Positions 1-8,234 of a DNA stretch of 15,332 nucleotides are shown here, in pieces. A program made the translations under genes and the position numbers. The stretch's first letter is position 1. Each line of letters opens with the position of its first letter. This DNA comes from Bianquea renquensis. Lineage in GTDB: Bacteria; Bacillota; Clostridia; Lachnospirales; Bianqueaceae. The notes beneath the pieces are model-generated. The model made no database searches and was not told where the DNA came from. It saw nothing but the letters and a program-made list of their open reading frames with translations. Location of the stretch: NCBI RefSeq assembly GCF_014384895.1, contig NZ_JACRSQ010000045.1, positions 1 through 15,332 of the forward strand, given 5' to 3'.

Positions 1-118
1 GACTACTACACCGCAAGGTGCGTTACCTGTTAAGTTGATTGAACCGCCGTGTACCGAACGGTACGCACGGTGGTGTGAGAGGTCGGTAGGCGAAATAATC
101 GCCTACCTCCTACTCGAT
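1..118 (+). mobile_element. Group II intron, 3' end (domains V and VI)
   Basis: This is the terminal part of a bacterial group II intron; its reverse transcriptase gene would lie upstream, outside the window. Domain V is a hairpin at about 43-74: the 5' arm ACCGCCGTG pairs with CACGGTGGT, an inner ACCG/CGGT helix is closed by an AA-containing loop, and a CGC triad lies in the 5' arm. GTGTGAGAGG follows. Domain VI is a 9-bp stem (85-93 with 99-107). The end, CCTCCTACTCGAT, matches the usual 3' end of such introns, and A112 is a plausible branch point 7 nt from the end. The exact boundary at 118 is inferred from family resemblance. Confidence 0.8.
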
Positions 119-403
119 TTACAATTTTGTCATCATAGCTGTGTGATGTGTTAGTACCAAAATCTCAAGACCTATTTTAGCTCTAACTTTTCCTTCCAAT
201 ACCTTTCGGTTTTGTCCGAACAACTCCACCTTTATAAGGCGCAGTTACTTGTCAATCATTTGGCGCCGAAAGCAATGCAGAAGCGGATGATGTTATTGTT
301 TCAAAATGAACTGAAGTTTTTTACTGTACCAACGGCCAAAGAACGACAATAAACCATCAAAGGCAAGCGCTCTGTTTGAAATTGAAGACGTGCACACTGC
401 TTT
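119..403. other. Region with no recognised gene
   Basis: I see no convincing gene between the intron end and the first CDS. A minus-strand open frame of about 41 codons (244 down to 119) has plausible codon use and stops exactly at the intron boundary. It has no start codon or RBS and resembles nothing I recognise. It may be the 3' remnant of a gene cut by intron insertion or earlier rearrangement. Confidence 0.4.
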
Positions 404-925
404 TCAAGCGTTTCCTTTATTTCGAATGGGTCTCCACAGCTCCATTATTGAATCGGTATCTTCTTTGGGATAAACCTCACATTCATTTCCGGGTGCTTGC
501 TCCCATTCCGTTGATTCTTCAATCCATTGTGCCAATTTCATATATGATGTACTCATGGCTATATCTTCATTAGGTGCTGTAACTTGTATGCGAGCATACG
601 TTCCTGCCGGTACTTCATGGAGAATTGTGGTTGCTGGTCTTTGACTTTCGCTGAGAGGGGTCTTGACCTGTACACCCGTTAGGTATGTAAACTCAATGAT
701 ATCGTCATACATAACATGGTCAACGCAAATGCCGAACCGTCGGTATGGCTGACTCTTATTGGGAATTTTAGAAGCCATACAGTTTTTGTTAAAATTATCA
801 ATAAGCGCATTGATTGAGGGAAAGCATTCGGGAGTACCGTGTTTTACTCGAACTCCGCATCCGACAATATAGAGAGGTTCATCTAATGTCAGGACATCAA
901 TTGTGTAAATAGTTTCGTTATTCAT
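404..925 (-). CDS. GyrI-like / AraC effector-binding domain protein
   Basis: This 173-residue protein looks like a stand-alone GyrI-like small-molecule-binding domain, the module fused to the C terminus of many AraC/MerR regulators. Supporting features are an N-terminal strand (EPLYIVGCG), a central FGICVDH segment, a VPAGTYARIQV strand near residues 105-115, and a C terminus ending in MELWRPI, as typical members end in a strand like 'eiwiPi'. No helix-turn-helix is present, so it probably binds a ligand or partner rather than DNA. The start at 925 is supported by AAGGAG (935-940) 9 nt upstream. It lies 123 nt downstream of the phosphotransferase gene on the same strand, with its own possible promoter in the gap. 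The ligand is unknown. Confidence 0.7.
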   Translation of the reverse strand: MNNETIYTIDVLTLDEPLYIVGCGVRVKHGTPECFPSINALIDNFNKNCMASKIPNKSQPYRRFGICVDHVMYDDIIEFTYLTGVQVKTPLSESQRPATTILHEVPAGTYARIQVTAPNEDIAMSTSYMKLAQWIEESTEWEQAPGNECEVYPKEDTDSIMELWRPIRNKGNA

Positions 926-978
926 ACCAGTAAGCTCCTTTTTATATTTAATTCGCAGACATGGGTTTGATCTTCTTT

Positions 979-1007
979 TATACAGTAACGGAAGCTATTT
1001 AACGCAA
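979..1007 (-). promoter_or_regulatory. Possible promoter of the GyrI-like gene
   Basis: On the minus strand, TTGCGT (1002-1007) and TGTATA (979-984) are separated by 17 nt, about 55 nt before the start codon. Both hexamers are only moderate matches to the sigma-A consensus, so this is tentative. Confidence 0.35.
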
Positions 1008-1048
1008 GATAAACAAAATGCTGTTCAAGCTATGAACGGCATGTCTGT

Positions 1049-1891
1049 TTAACTGTAAACGGCGATATGATGCTGTGCTGCAAAGTTTGCTGATTGATAG
1101 AACCGATTGGTAAACAATTGTTTATCGATTGAACAGTCGGCGAACAGCCGGTCCTGCTCCATGCAATCTAACAAGTTGTGTAAGTCATCTGTGTTATGGG
1201 GAGAGTAAAACCAACTGAATTGACAAATTTTTCTGAATTTCATAAACATTGGAATTTTATCCAGCCAATAGTCGGATAGTGGGTTAGCCGACAAATAACC
1301 ATCAAGAAAATTTCCGATAAGACTATTTGTGTAATCAGTGCCGCTGTCGTCCTTACGTCCCCACCATAAGCCATGATACAATGCGATTCCTATATCTAAT
1401 GAAAACCATCCATATAAGCTGTCATCAAAGTCAAAAGCGTTGATATGATCCTTCTCAATAAAGAAGTTCCAGGGATGCAGGTCGTAGTGGATCAGTCCAT
1501 AGGAATCTTTCGTTTTGGGAAGGGACAGCATTTGCGCAATCAGATCTTCTGCAATTTTGTTGACGGGAGGACAATTTCTGATGCTGTCTCCAAGTGCTTC
1601 CCTGCCTGTAAAGGAATGCCTGATGTCAATATTGTTGGCAGGAGTATAGCTTTTGGTTTTGCAGTGCATATCTCCCATAAAACGCCCCCAGTGATTAAAT
1701 ACAGCGGCGTTCCATCGCTGAGGATCTTTTTTATCCCAATTTTGTCCATCCGCTTTTTCAAAAGCGGATAGAATATATGTTTCGCCTTCGTTTTCCACGC
1801 AGGTGGCAAACTTGCCTTGCAATGTTTTTAAAGGCAGTGAAACTGATAAATTCTGTCTTTTTAAATAATAAAGCCAGTCCATGGTCTTCAT
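1049..1891 (-). pseudogene. APH-family phosphotransferase, probably 5' truncated
   Basis: The product (280 residues) belongs to the aminoglycoside/choline phosphotransferase fold. The catalytic loop HYDLHPWNF lies at about residues 135-143 (Asp137 would be the base), followed by the metal-binding DFDD at 154-157. The C-terminal helical lobe looks intact. The N terminus begins at MKTMDWLYYLKRQ, which in full-length relatives (about 330 residues) follows the first N-lobe strands; the nucleotide-binding loop and ATP-anchoring Lys region appear to be missing. An in-frame TAA lies 21 nt upstream of the ATG, and no strong RBS is visible. I infer a truncated, possibly inactive gene. The substrate cannot be told. 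If a shortened protein is made, the start could also be the ATG at 1882. Confidence 0.6.
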
Positions 1892-1899
1892 TTCATATA

Positions 1900-1920
1900 C
1901 TACCTTGTATTATAAAGTAG
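1900..1920. promoter_or_regulatory. Imperfect palindrome, PadR-like operator
   Basis: A 21-bp imperfect palindrome with CTAC/GTAG outer arms and a central TATTATA lies 9 nt before the phosphotransferase start; 8 of 10 arm positions pair. It contains TATAAT on the minus strand. The TACTTT-N-ATACAAGGTA pattern resembles operators in front of padR genes in Firmicutes. No padR gene is in the window, so the assignment is by resemblance only. Confidence 0.35.
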
Positions 1921-2079
1921 TAGTGTTTATAGTCCCTCTCCAAGGACTGTATGCTATACTGTTTGGAGATACTGTGGATTGGTTCTCACTTCCTACCACT
2001 TGATGGTTTCAGAAAGGCTACAAGCACAGTCTCTTTGTATATTGCAACAACAACAATAGCGAAAGGAGCCATATCCCTC

Positions 2080-2408
2080 ATGAGTAACAGTATAACACAA
2101 GATATGCGTTATAGGCAATCCCTAATGCACTATGCAGAAAAGTATGGCGTTAGCCGTGCCAGCCGGAAATACAACAAATCCCGTTCCTATATCTATTTCT
2201 GGAAAATCCGCTGGGACGGCAGTGTTGAGTCCCTGGCCTGCCGTTCCCGCCGCCCGACAATGGCTTTGACTTTACCAACCGGTTTTCCAATTCAAAACGA
2301 GATGTCCCCACGCTCTTTGAAGCCGCTGCCCAAAAACTCGGCATACGCCATAAGCTCATCCGGCCGTACACACCACGCCACAACGGCAAAGTAGAACGCA
2401 GCCACAGG
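2080..2408 (+). pseudogene. IS transposase remnant (integrase-core type), internal deletion
   Basis: The start at 2080 has a good RBS (GAAAGGAG, 2061-2068). The first 58 codons encode the N-terminal helix-turn-helix region of an IS481/IS3-like transposase (AEKYGVSRASRKYNKSRSYIYFWK, then WDGSVESLACRSRRP). At about 2254-2258 the sequence jumps to the end of the DDE integrase core in another reading frame: DNGFDFTNRF (second catalytic Asp) and YTPRHNGKVERSHR (catalytic Glu), ending at 2408. The segment with the first Asp is absent, so roughly the central half of the gene was deleted and the 3' end is also lost. It cannot encode active transposase. The 444-nt open frame spanning it (1951-2394) is a chance fusion. 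Confidence 0.75.
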
Positions 2409-2412
2409 TGTT

Positions 2413-2480
2413 ATATGCTCTAAGTGACTTCTTAATCACGATTTTTTCTCATGGTTAGTGAAGCAACACTTAGAGCATAT
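2413..2480. repeat. Perfect 14-bp inverted repeat with 40-nt spacer
   Basis: ATATGCTCTAAGTG (2413-2426) is repeated as its exact complement CACTTAGAGCATAT (2467-2480). The left arm starts 4 nt after the transposase remnant breaks off, and the right arm ends 7 nt before the RBS of the next gene. It could be ends of a lost insertion, a recombinase target, or a leader hairpin. Confidence 0.6.
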
Positions 2481-2502
2481 TTCATTTCAGGAGGACAACG
2501 CT

Positions 2503-2922
2503 ATGATGAGATTATCAACACTCCCAACACCCCCACCGTATCGGCCTTTTCCGCAAGACGGCAGCGCGAAAGGTTCCAGAGTATACCTGTATTGCCGTGT
2601 GGCACACAATGACGGTTTTTCGCTGAAATTGCAGAAAGAAGAACTTTTGCAATTTGCAAAGCAGGCCGGATTTGAAATCGTGGGTATTTCCGCTGAATAT
2701 GCTGGCGGAAGAACTTTAGACCGTGGCGGGCTTAATGAGGTCAGTCAGGCAATTTGCAGCGGCAAGGCTGACGTAGTGCTGGTGAAAAGCACTTCCCGCA
2801 TTGCAAGGGATATGCCGCAATTCCAAGAGTACATCCGGTTTTTGGACGAGAATGGAGCAATGCTTTGCTGTATGCAGGAACAGCTTGTATTCGGAGGGAG
2901 GTATCGTCATGCTGAAAACTAA
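2503..2922 (+). CDS. Small serine-recombinase-like protein, catalytic Ser replaced
   Basis: This 139-residue protein has only the N-terminal resolvase fold: strand VYLYCRVA (27-34), helix LKLQKEELLQFAKQAG, VLVKSTSRIARDM (92-104), and a FLDENGAMLCC strand. Known serine recombinases have Ser directly after the Y-x-R-[VL] motif; here residue 34 is Ala, so the protein should not cut DNA. There is no recombinase or zinc-ribbon C-terminal domain. The start at 2503 is chosen because CAGGAGG (2488-2494) is ideally placed; an upstream GTG at 2458 lacks an RBS. Its 3' end overlaps the start of the next, broken recombinase gene by 14 nt, so the pair was probably translationally coupled, and this protein may have been an accessory or regulator. 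Confidence 0.65.
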   Translation: MMRLSTLPTPPPYRPFPQDGSAKGSRVYLYCRVAHNDGFSLKLQKEELLQFAKQAGFEIVGISAEYAGGRTLDRGGLNEVSQAICSGKADVVLVKSTSRIARDMPQFQEYIRFLDENGAMLCCMQEQLVFGGRYRHAEN

Positions 2923-3316
2923 AATAACGCCCCTGTACGAGAGATTGAGCCATGACGATGAATTAAACGGATAATCCAACTCCATCAGCAATCAGAAATC
3001 CATGTTGGAGGACTATGCCAGACGCAATGGCTTTCCCAACCCGACCCACTTTACGGACGATGGGATTTCAGGAACCCGCTTTGACCGCCCCGGATTTAAT
3101 GCCATGATGGAGGAAGTCGAGGCTGGCCGGGTGGAGGCAATTATCATCAAGGACATGAGCCGGTTAGGACGTGACTATCTCAAAGTCGGTCAGATCATGG
3201 AGATTCTGCGGATTAAGGGCGTGCGCCTCATTGCTATCAATGACGGTGTGGACAGTATCAATGGCGATGATGATTTTACCTCGTTCCGCAACATTATGAA
3301 TTACAACCTTGCATAA
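2909..3316 (+). pseudogene. Large serine recombinase, nonsense mutation and 3' truncation
   Basis: From the ATG at 2909 (RBS GGAGGGAGG just upstream) the frame encodes the start of a transposon-type large serine recombinase with YERLSHDDE (catalytic Ser14). A TAA at 2972-2974 interrupts it after 21 codons, where relatives have a Glu (GES-NSI), so one base change may explain it. The frame continues with the rest of the resolvase domain: TDDGISGTRFDRPGF, IIIKDMSRLGRDY, AINDGVDS, DDFTSFRNIMN. At about 3305 similarity ends and a stop follows at 3316; the C-terminal recombinase and zinc-ribbon domains (about 400 residues) are missing. It is a dead copy of the family seen intact at the right end of the window. 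Confidence 0.85.
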
Positions 3317-3362
3317 AGCATGACAAGAAAAAACAGCGGTGCAGACAATCAGAAATTACAAA

Positions 3363-3413
3363 GGCCACATTCCGGTGGCTGGGTAATCCAGCACATCAGA
3401 ATGTGGCCCTTTT
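3363..3413 (+). terminator. Rho-independent terminator-like hairpin
   Basis: GGCCACATTC (3363-3372) pairs perfectly with GAATGTGGCC (3399-3408) and is followed by CTTTTT. A nested GCTGG/CCAGC stem lies in the loop. It sits 47 nt after the broken recombinase. Confidence 0.65.
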
Positions 3414-3643
3414 TCATAGGCGGTCAGAATCGGTTTTGGTTTTCTGTAAGGCCGGGGATGGACAGAGAGGTGCATTAGGTGTCGTAATAAGGGTTGAAAT
3501 ACGGAGATTTCTTCGTCTGCAAGCGGCGTTTGAAGTGCTGGCTATATGTTTTCCCGTTCAGCCAGCAAAACGACACAGGGCGCAAATAAAGGCCGATTTT
3601 CCACCTTTTTATGCTGTCTCTTTGCAGACGTTCAGCAATGCAC

Positions 3644-3888
3644 CGTTTGCCGCCGTTGGGCTCTCCGTTGTCGGGAAACCCAATAACGGAGAATCCGTCA
3701 ACGGGAAAACCGTTATCGGAAAAGCCCACGCAAATAAATACTAAATTAAGTAATTATGAAAGAAACAATTACTGGCTCTATAAATTATCCATCTATCAAT
3801 CAAGAGAATGCAGAGAACAGTCATTCTGCTGGTTGCTTTTCAGTGTTACGAAGTGATGAATAGATAGGATGGATTCACTGTCAGGATA
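3644..3888 (+). pseudogene. RepA-like replication initiator remnant
   Basis: Plus-strand pieces in three frames resemble the low-complexity linker of replication-initiator (RepA-like) proteins of Firmicute conjugative elements. First comes a proline-rich run from about 3650 with a repeated N-P-x-T/S-G/E-K/N pattern, then TQINTKLSN; the next frame (from 3756) reads SINYPSINQENAENSH; a third (from about 3860) reads IDRMDSLSG before a stop. Frameshifts separate them, and neither the N-terminal DNA-binding domain nor the C-terminal domain is visible. This is a decayed internal fragment. The assignment rests on remembered family resemblance and is moderate. Confidence 0.4.
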
Positions 3889-4236
3889 AAGGTCGAAGAT
3901 CAAAGATTTTTTGCCTTATAAACTTCACCTGCATATCGGCCAGTATGATTCATACATCATCAGTATCGCCGCTGTGAGACGGAATAAAGGCCGTATTTCG
4001 ACCTCTACCGGTTCGAGGAAGTGTGGCCTTTTACAACGCATTGACTATCTCTACAAACCGGTTCATGCTGACCGCACCAAGTAAAAGATTATCCCCATTC
4101 TGGGCCTCCTATGAGAAGTTTTACTTTCGAGGCAAATTCGTATGTATTGTCTTTGCAGGAAATCTGCTTACCAGCGTATTCAACACTCCCAGCGCAACTG
4201 AGTTGCCCGCGATTTACTCCTTTCGGCGGGACAGAG
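3889..4236. other. Non-coding gap with one GGCC hairpin
   Basis: No gene is recognised between the RepA-like remnant and the end of hsdR. AAAGGCC (3986-3992) and GGCCTTTT (4025-4032) flank an inner CCTC/GAGG pairing and could act as a terminator. A small palindrome GCAACT-g-AGTTGC (4194-4206) lies 31 nt beyond the hsdR stop but has no T-tract on the hsdR strand. Confidence 0.4.
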
Positions 4237-7200
4237 TTATTGAGCGTACTTCTTGAAGTTCTCGGCTTGTTCCAGAACCTCCTTGTAAACATCATCAATG
4301 GTTACAGGCGGGTATTCAAACTCGTCCAACAGTAAGATGAGATCAACTTGCAGATTTGCTTTAATATCATCGCGGGTAGACCAGTCAGTGTACTTGGCTT
4401 TGTCATCGACAATAATCTTTATCCGCTTTGACAATTCAATCATCTTATCGTCTGGGTATTCAAACTCGTATTTCTTGGCAACCGCTTTGAGAATGTCATA
4501 GAAGGCTTTTTCTTCGTAGTCAATTCCCATACCCTTGAAGGAGTCTTTTTCCTGCTTGAGTTCTTCAAGGAGTTTCGCAAGTTGTTCTGCTACATCGTCA
4601 AGGACTTCATTAGCGAAAGCCTCGTCACGACGGCGATTATTGTATTCATCGACAATCCGCTTGAGGCGATCCGAGAACTCCATGCCCATGATGCGATTGA
4701 CTTTTTTGTACTCGTCAATCGCCTGAGAGAGAAGCCGCTGCAACACTTTGATTTTCGTGTTTGGAAGCTGAATTGCGTTGATTTTGTCCAGATATTCGTC
4801 GCTGAAAATATCAACGGAAATATGTTTTCCTGTTTCAAACAGTTCCTCTATACCATCCGATTGAATTGCACCTTCAAGCAATTCACGGACACGGGCATTC
4901 ATTTGTGAAATGTCAGGGGCATCGCCTTTTGTGAGCTTAAAAAGAATTGAACGCACGGCACAGTAGAAGTGCAGGTAGTCCTTTTCCTTGTCAGAGATCG
5001 CATCACTTGAACTGCATAGATTGAATGCTTGCTTCATACGTTTGACCGCAGCCATAAAGCGAGTTTCCAAATCCTCTGTAAGCTGGACATACTCAACGGC
5101 TCGGTTGAGGCAAGCAAGTTGCTCCTTCGGAGAGCCGCCAAAGTAATCTGAGCTATTGAAGTTATGAAACATCTGCGCCAAAATATCAAGCTGGTCTTTA
5201 ACAATCGTGACGGATTGCTCAACACCTTGAAACTCATCACTCTCAAAGTTGGTGTACTTCTTGAGGGCAAGATTCATGTTTTTCTTTATACCGATATAGT
5301 CCACAATTAAGCCCTTGTCCTTGCCAGTGTAGACACGGTTGACACGGGAAATCGTTTGGATAAGAGTATGTTGCTGGATAGGCTTGTCAATGTAGATTGT
5401 GTCAAGTGCCGGTACATCGAAACCGGTAAGCCACATATCAACAACGATGGCGATCTTGAAGTTGGATTTCACATTCTTAAACTGACGGTCAAATTCCTTG
5501 CGATCATCCTTCGTTCCCAACATTTCATAAAGCTCAGGCTCATCATCTTTGTTTCGAGTCATAATGAGCTTAATTTTTTCAATAGGTTTGAGTTCCTTCT
5601 TCTCCTTTTCTGTCAGCTCAACTCCATCAGGACAGACTTTTTTCTCTGCCCATTCCGGTCTCATGCCAACAACGATTTGATAGAAAGTATATGCTATTTT
5701 GCGGTTGGAGCAGACAAACATTGCTTTCCCTGCAACAGTAGCACCCTCAGAAACACGAGTCTCATAATGGTTGATAAAGTCCTCTGCAACCGCTTGGAGC
5801 CGGTCGGGATCACCAATTATCGCATCAATATGAGCAACGGCTTTCTGACTTTCTTCGATTTGATGCTCGTTTGCACCTTCAACAGCGCAACGGTCATAAT
5901 AGTCTTCGATTTCTCGAACCTTCGCCTGGTCAAGCGTAACCCGTGCAGCGCGTCCGTCATAGACAAGATTGACAGTAATACCGTCTTTGACCGCCTCGGT
6001 CATTGTGTAGGCATCGACAACCGGACCAAAGACTTCAATCGTGCCATCTACGGGCGTTCCGGTAAACCCGACATAGGTTGCATTGGGCAGCGAATCATGT
6101 AGGTACTTTGCAAATCCATATGTCCGCTCCACACCTTCATCCGTGATCTTGACTTTCTGGTCGAGGTTTATCTGGCTGCGGTGTGCTTCATCGGATATAC
6201 AGATTACATTGGCTCTGTCCGTCAGAAGATCCAAGTCCTCAGTGAACTTTTGGATAGTGGTCATATACACGCCGCCGCTTGTCCTGCCTTGAAGTTCCTG
6301 ACGCAGCTTTTCGCGGGAATCAATGCTAACAACGGTTTCGTCACCAATGTACTTTTTGGATGCTACAAACTGCTTTGAGAGTTGGTCATCCAAATCCGTC
6401 CGGTCAGTAATAATCAGGATCGTAGGACTGTGAAAGAATGTACTCTTCATGAGCATTCTCGTGAGGAAGAGCATGGTATAGCTCTTCCCGCAGCCAGTCG
6501 CGCCGAAGTATGTACCGCCCTTGCCGTCTCCCCCCGGTCTGAGATGCGCTTTAATGTTCTCAAACAGCTTGACCGCCGCAAAATACTGAGGATAGCGGCA
6601 AACAATCTTGATGTCCTTATCCGAGCTGTCCGGGAAGTAGACAAAATCCTTAATGACTGCCAAGAGGCGTTCCTTGCGGAACAATCCACTCACCATAGTT
6701 ACAAGCGAATTGATTCCGTCCAATTCCTTGTCATCAGCCTCGATCTTTCTCCACGCATAGAAGAAATCATAGGGAGAGAAGAACGAACCGTATTTATTGT
6801 TTGCACCGTCGCTAATCACAATGAAGGCATTATACTTGAATAGCTCAGGAATATCACGACGATAACGCACGGTGAGCTGAGTATAGGCATCCATGATTGT
6901 TGTGTTTTCTTTGACTGCGCTCTTGAACTCCAATACTACAACAGGAATGCCGTTGATAAATACGATACCGTCCGGAATACGGAGCTGGTTGTTCACGCCT
7001 TCAATCTCAAACTGATTGACGATCTTGAACACGTTTTTCTCTGGCTCATCGAAGTCAATCAGTTCAATATAAATATCTTTCTTTGTATGATCTTCGCGGT
7101 TGAAGATGAAACCGTCGCAAATCATTTTGCATACAGCTTTATTCGCTTCATAGATTGTACCGGAAATAGACCTCAGGCGAAGCACAATGCTATCAACTTC

Positions 7201-7377
7201 GCTGGGGGTAAGTCCCTCTGCGGCGTATCTGTTCAGGAGGTACTTCCGCAAATCATCAATAAGCAAAACCTCAGAACGTTCACGGTGGATCTGCTCTCCA
7301 TTCAGATAAATATATCCTTCATCCTGAAAAAGCTCCATGATGGACATTTCAAGAGAATGTTCATTGAAGTTTGCCAT
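4237..7377 (-). CDS. hsdR: Type I restriction endonuclease, HsdR subunit
   Basis: This is the motor and nuclease subunit of a type I restriction enzyme, which translocates and cuts unmethylated DNA when joined to M and S subunits. From the chosen start the product is 1046 residues, normal for the family. The N-terminal nuclease has RIPDGIVF (Asp about 136) and LEFKSA (Glu150, Lys152). The SF2 helicase has Walker A GATGCGKS (292-299), DEAH (about 396-399), TGTP (about 439) and motif VI QTISRVNR (about 674). The C terminus (DDVYKEVLEQAENFKKY) is the usual ending, so the gene looks complete. I prefer the ATG at 7377 because AGGAGG (7389-7394) is 11 nt away; the ATG at 7383 is too close. It overlaps the HEPN gene by 17 nt, suggesting translational coupling. 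Confidence 0.97.
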   Translation of the reverse strand: MANFNEHSLEMSIMELFQDEGYIYLNGEQIHRERSEVLLIDDLRKYLLNRYAAEGLTPSEVDSIVLRLRSISGTIYEANKAVCKMICDGFIFNREDHTKKDIYIELIDFDEPEKNVFKIVNQFEIEGVNNQLRIPDGIVFINGIPVVVLEFKSAVKENTTIMDAYTQLTVRYRRDIPELFKYNAFIVISDGANNKYGSFFSPYDFFYAWRKIEADDKELDGINSLVTMVSGLFRKERLLAVIKDFVYFPDSSDKDIKIVCRYPQYFAAVKLFENIKAHLRPGGDGKGGTYFGATGCGKSYTMLFLTRMLMKSTFFHSPTILIITDRTDLDDQLSKQFVASKKYIGDETVVSIDSREKLRQELQGRTSGGVYMTTIQKFTEDLDLLTDRANVICISDEAHRSQINLDQKVKITDEGVERTYGFAKYLHDSLPNATYVGFTGTPVDGTIEVFGPVVDAYTMTEAVKDGITVNLVYDGRAARVTLDQAKVREIEDYYDRCAVEGANEHQIEESQKAVAHIDAIIGDPDRLQAVAEDFINHYETRVSEGATVAGKAMFVCSNRKIAYTFYQIVVGMRPEWAEKKVCPDGVELTEKEKKELKPIEKIKLIMTRNKDDEPELYEMLGTKDDRKEFDRQFKNVKSNFKIAIVVDMWLTGFDVPALDTIYIDKPIQQHTLIQTISRVNRVYTGKDKGLIVDYIGIKKNMNLALKKYTNFESDEFQGVEQSVTIVKDQLDILAQMFHNFNSSDYFGGSPKEQLACLNRAVEYVQLTEDLETRFMAAVKRMKQAFNLCSSSDAISDKEKDYLHFYCAVRSILFKLTKGDAPDISQMNARVRELLEGAIQSDGIEELFETGKHISVDIFSDEYLDKINAIQLPNTKIKVLQRLLSQAIDEYKKVNRIMGMEFSDRLKRIVDEYNNRRRDEAFANEVLDDVAEQLAKLLEELKQEKDSFKGMGIDYEEKAFYDILKAVAKKYEFEYPDDKMIELSKRIKIIVDDKAKYTDWSTRDDIKANLQVDLILLLDEFEYPPVTIDDVYKEVLEQAENFKKYAQ

Positions 7378-8212
7378 TATCATTTCCTCCTAACTGTCTT
7401 CGCAATTCTTCTTCAAATGCTTTTTCGCTTTGCTGGAAGTCGTATTCCTGATACTTCAATCCTAAGCGTGTCAGCATGAGCGTTCCTTCCCAGTCATCTA
7501 TATTTGAGTATTGCGTTGCGTGGTTTACATCTGTGAGAATACCAAGAATCAAGCCCGTACAATCAAGCGCAAAGTCTATCATTTCCTGAACGTCCGGATA
7601 GGAAATAGGGTAACGGTCCGGAAGGTTCTCACTGTTCACGATGCGCTGCTCATCGTTGTGGGCATAGAGTTTGTTTCTCTGCATTCGGATGTTATCTCTC
7701 TTTTTGCTCAGTCCGTTGAACCGCTTCTGATATAGGTCTAAAAACTCTGGGAAAGCCAAATCCACCCGAACAGGAACATTGTCCGCATCTGGAATATCAA
7801 ACGCTGCGAAAAGTTTCCTATCTGACTTAACTCGGTCCTTAAAGAAGCATTCCTCTTGCGGCTTGAGTTGGTGCTGATATGGGATCGGATAGGAAAAGGT
7901 TGTTCCGTCATGGTCCACCGTCATAGTTTCTCTGTACTTCGGGAAAAGGTCTTGATTTTCCTCGCATTTAGCAAGGAGGGTTCCAATGGACACGACACCA
8001 TTCGAGCTATCATACAGTTTGGCAATCTCAATGAAACAGGCTTTCATCAGAGCATCATAGACTGTATGGTAGAACGCTGGCGAAACCTTCATCTCTTCGG
8101 CATAATTGCGTTGGTTCTTCCGATACTGCTGCATGATCAGGTAGTAGGCGTTTGCGTCGAAAGCTCCTTGATGAAGTTCTTCGGCAATTCTGATCAATGT
8201 TTTCTTGTCCAT
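7361..8212 (-). CDS. AbiU2-like HEPN domain protein in the R-M operon
   Basis: The product (283 residues) is mostly helical. Its N-terminal half contains Y-rich helices (ANAYYLIMQQYRKNQ, VYDALMKACFIEIAKLYD) typical of AbiU2-type proteins. It carries RNKLYAHND at about 179-187, an R-x5-H motif characteristic of HEPN ribonucleases; the family is known from abortive-infection and toxin systems that cut RNA. No nucleotidyltransferase antitoxin gene is adjacent. Its start is supported by GGAGG 7 nt upstream (ATG at 8212; a GTG at 8218 overlaps the RBS). It starts 22 nt outside the nearest hsdS recombination site and overlaps hsdR, so it belongs to the R-M operon. I infer a back-up suicide defence or a regulator of the R-M complex; the RNase activity is not shown by sequence alone. 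Confidence 0.75.
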   Translation of the reverse strand: MDKKTLIRIAEELHQGAFDANAYYLIMQQYRKNQRNYAEEMKVSPAFYHTVYDALMKACFIEIAKLYDSSNGVVSIGTLLAKCEENQDLFPKYRETMTVDHDGTTFSYPIPYQHQLKPQEECFFKDRVKSDRKLFAAFDIPDADNVPVRVDLAFPEFLDLYQKRFNGLSKKRDNIRMQRNKLYAHNDEQRIVNSENLPDRYPISYPDVQEMIDFALDCTGLILGILTDVNHATQYSNIDDWEGTLMLTRLGLKYQEYDFQQSEKAFEEELRRQLGGNDNGKLQ

Positions 8213-8234
8213 TTTCACCCCTCCCTTCGTAGGA

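Noticed and set aside
119..244. Minus-strand open frame of about 41 codons beside the intron
   Set aside because: No start codon or RBS and no recognised family; kept only as a possible gene remnant.
3475..3729. Minus-strand frame with repeated DNGFP-like units
   Set aside because: It is the complement of the repetitive linker of the RepA-like remnant, so the repeats are a shadow.
4194..4206. Palindrome after hsdR as its terminator
   Set aside because: No T-tract follows on the minus strand and the stem is only 6 bp.
4089..4298. Minus-strand 69-codon open frame overlapping the end of hsdR
   Set aside because: Starts inside hsdR in another frame without a convincing RBS; the part after hsdR has no own start and no family I know.
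5356..6102. Long plus-strand frame (248 codons) inside hsdR
   Set aside because: Antisense shadow of a well-conserved helicase gene; no RBS or domain.
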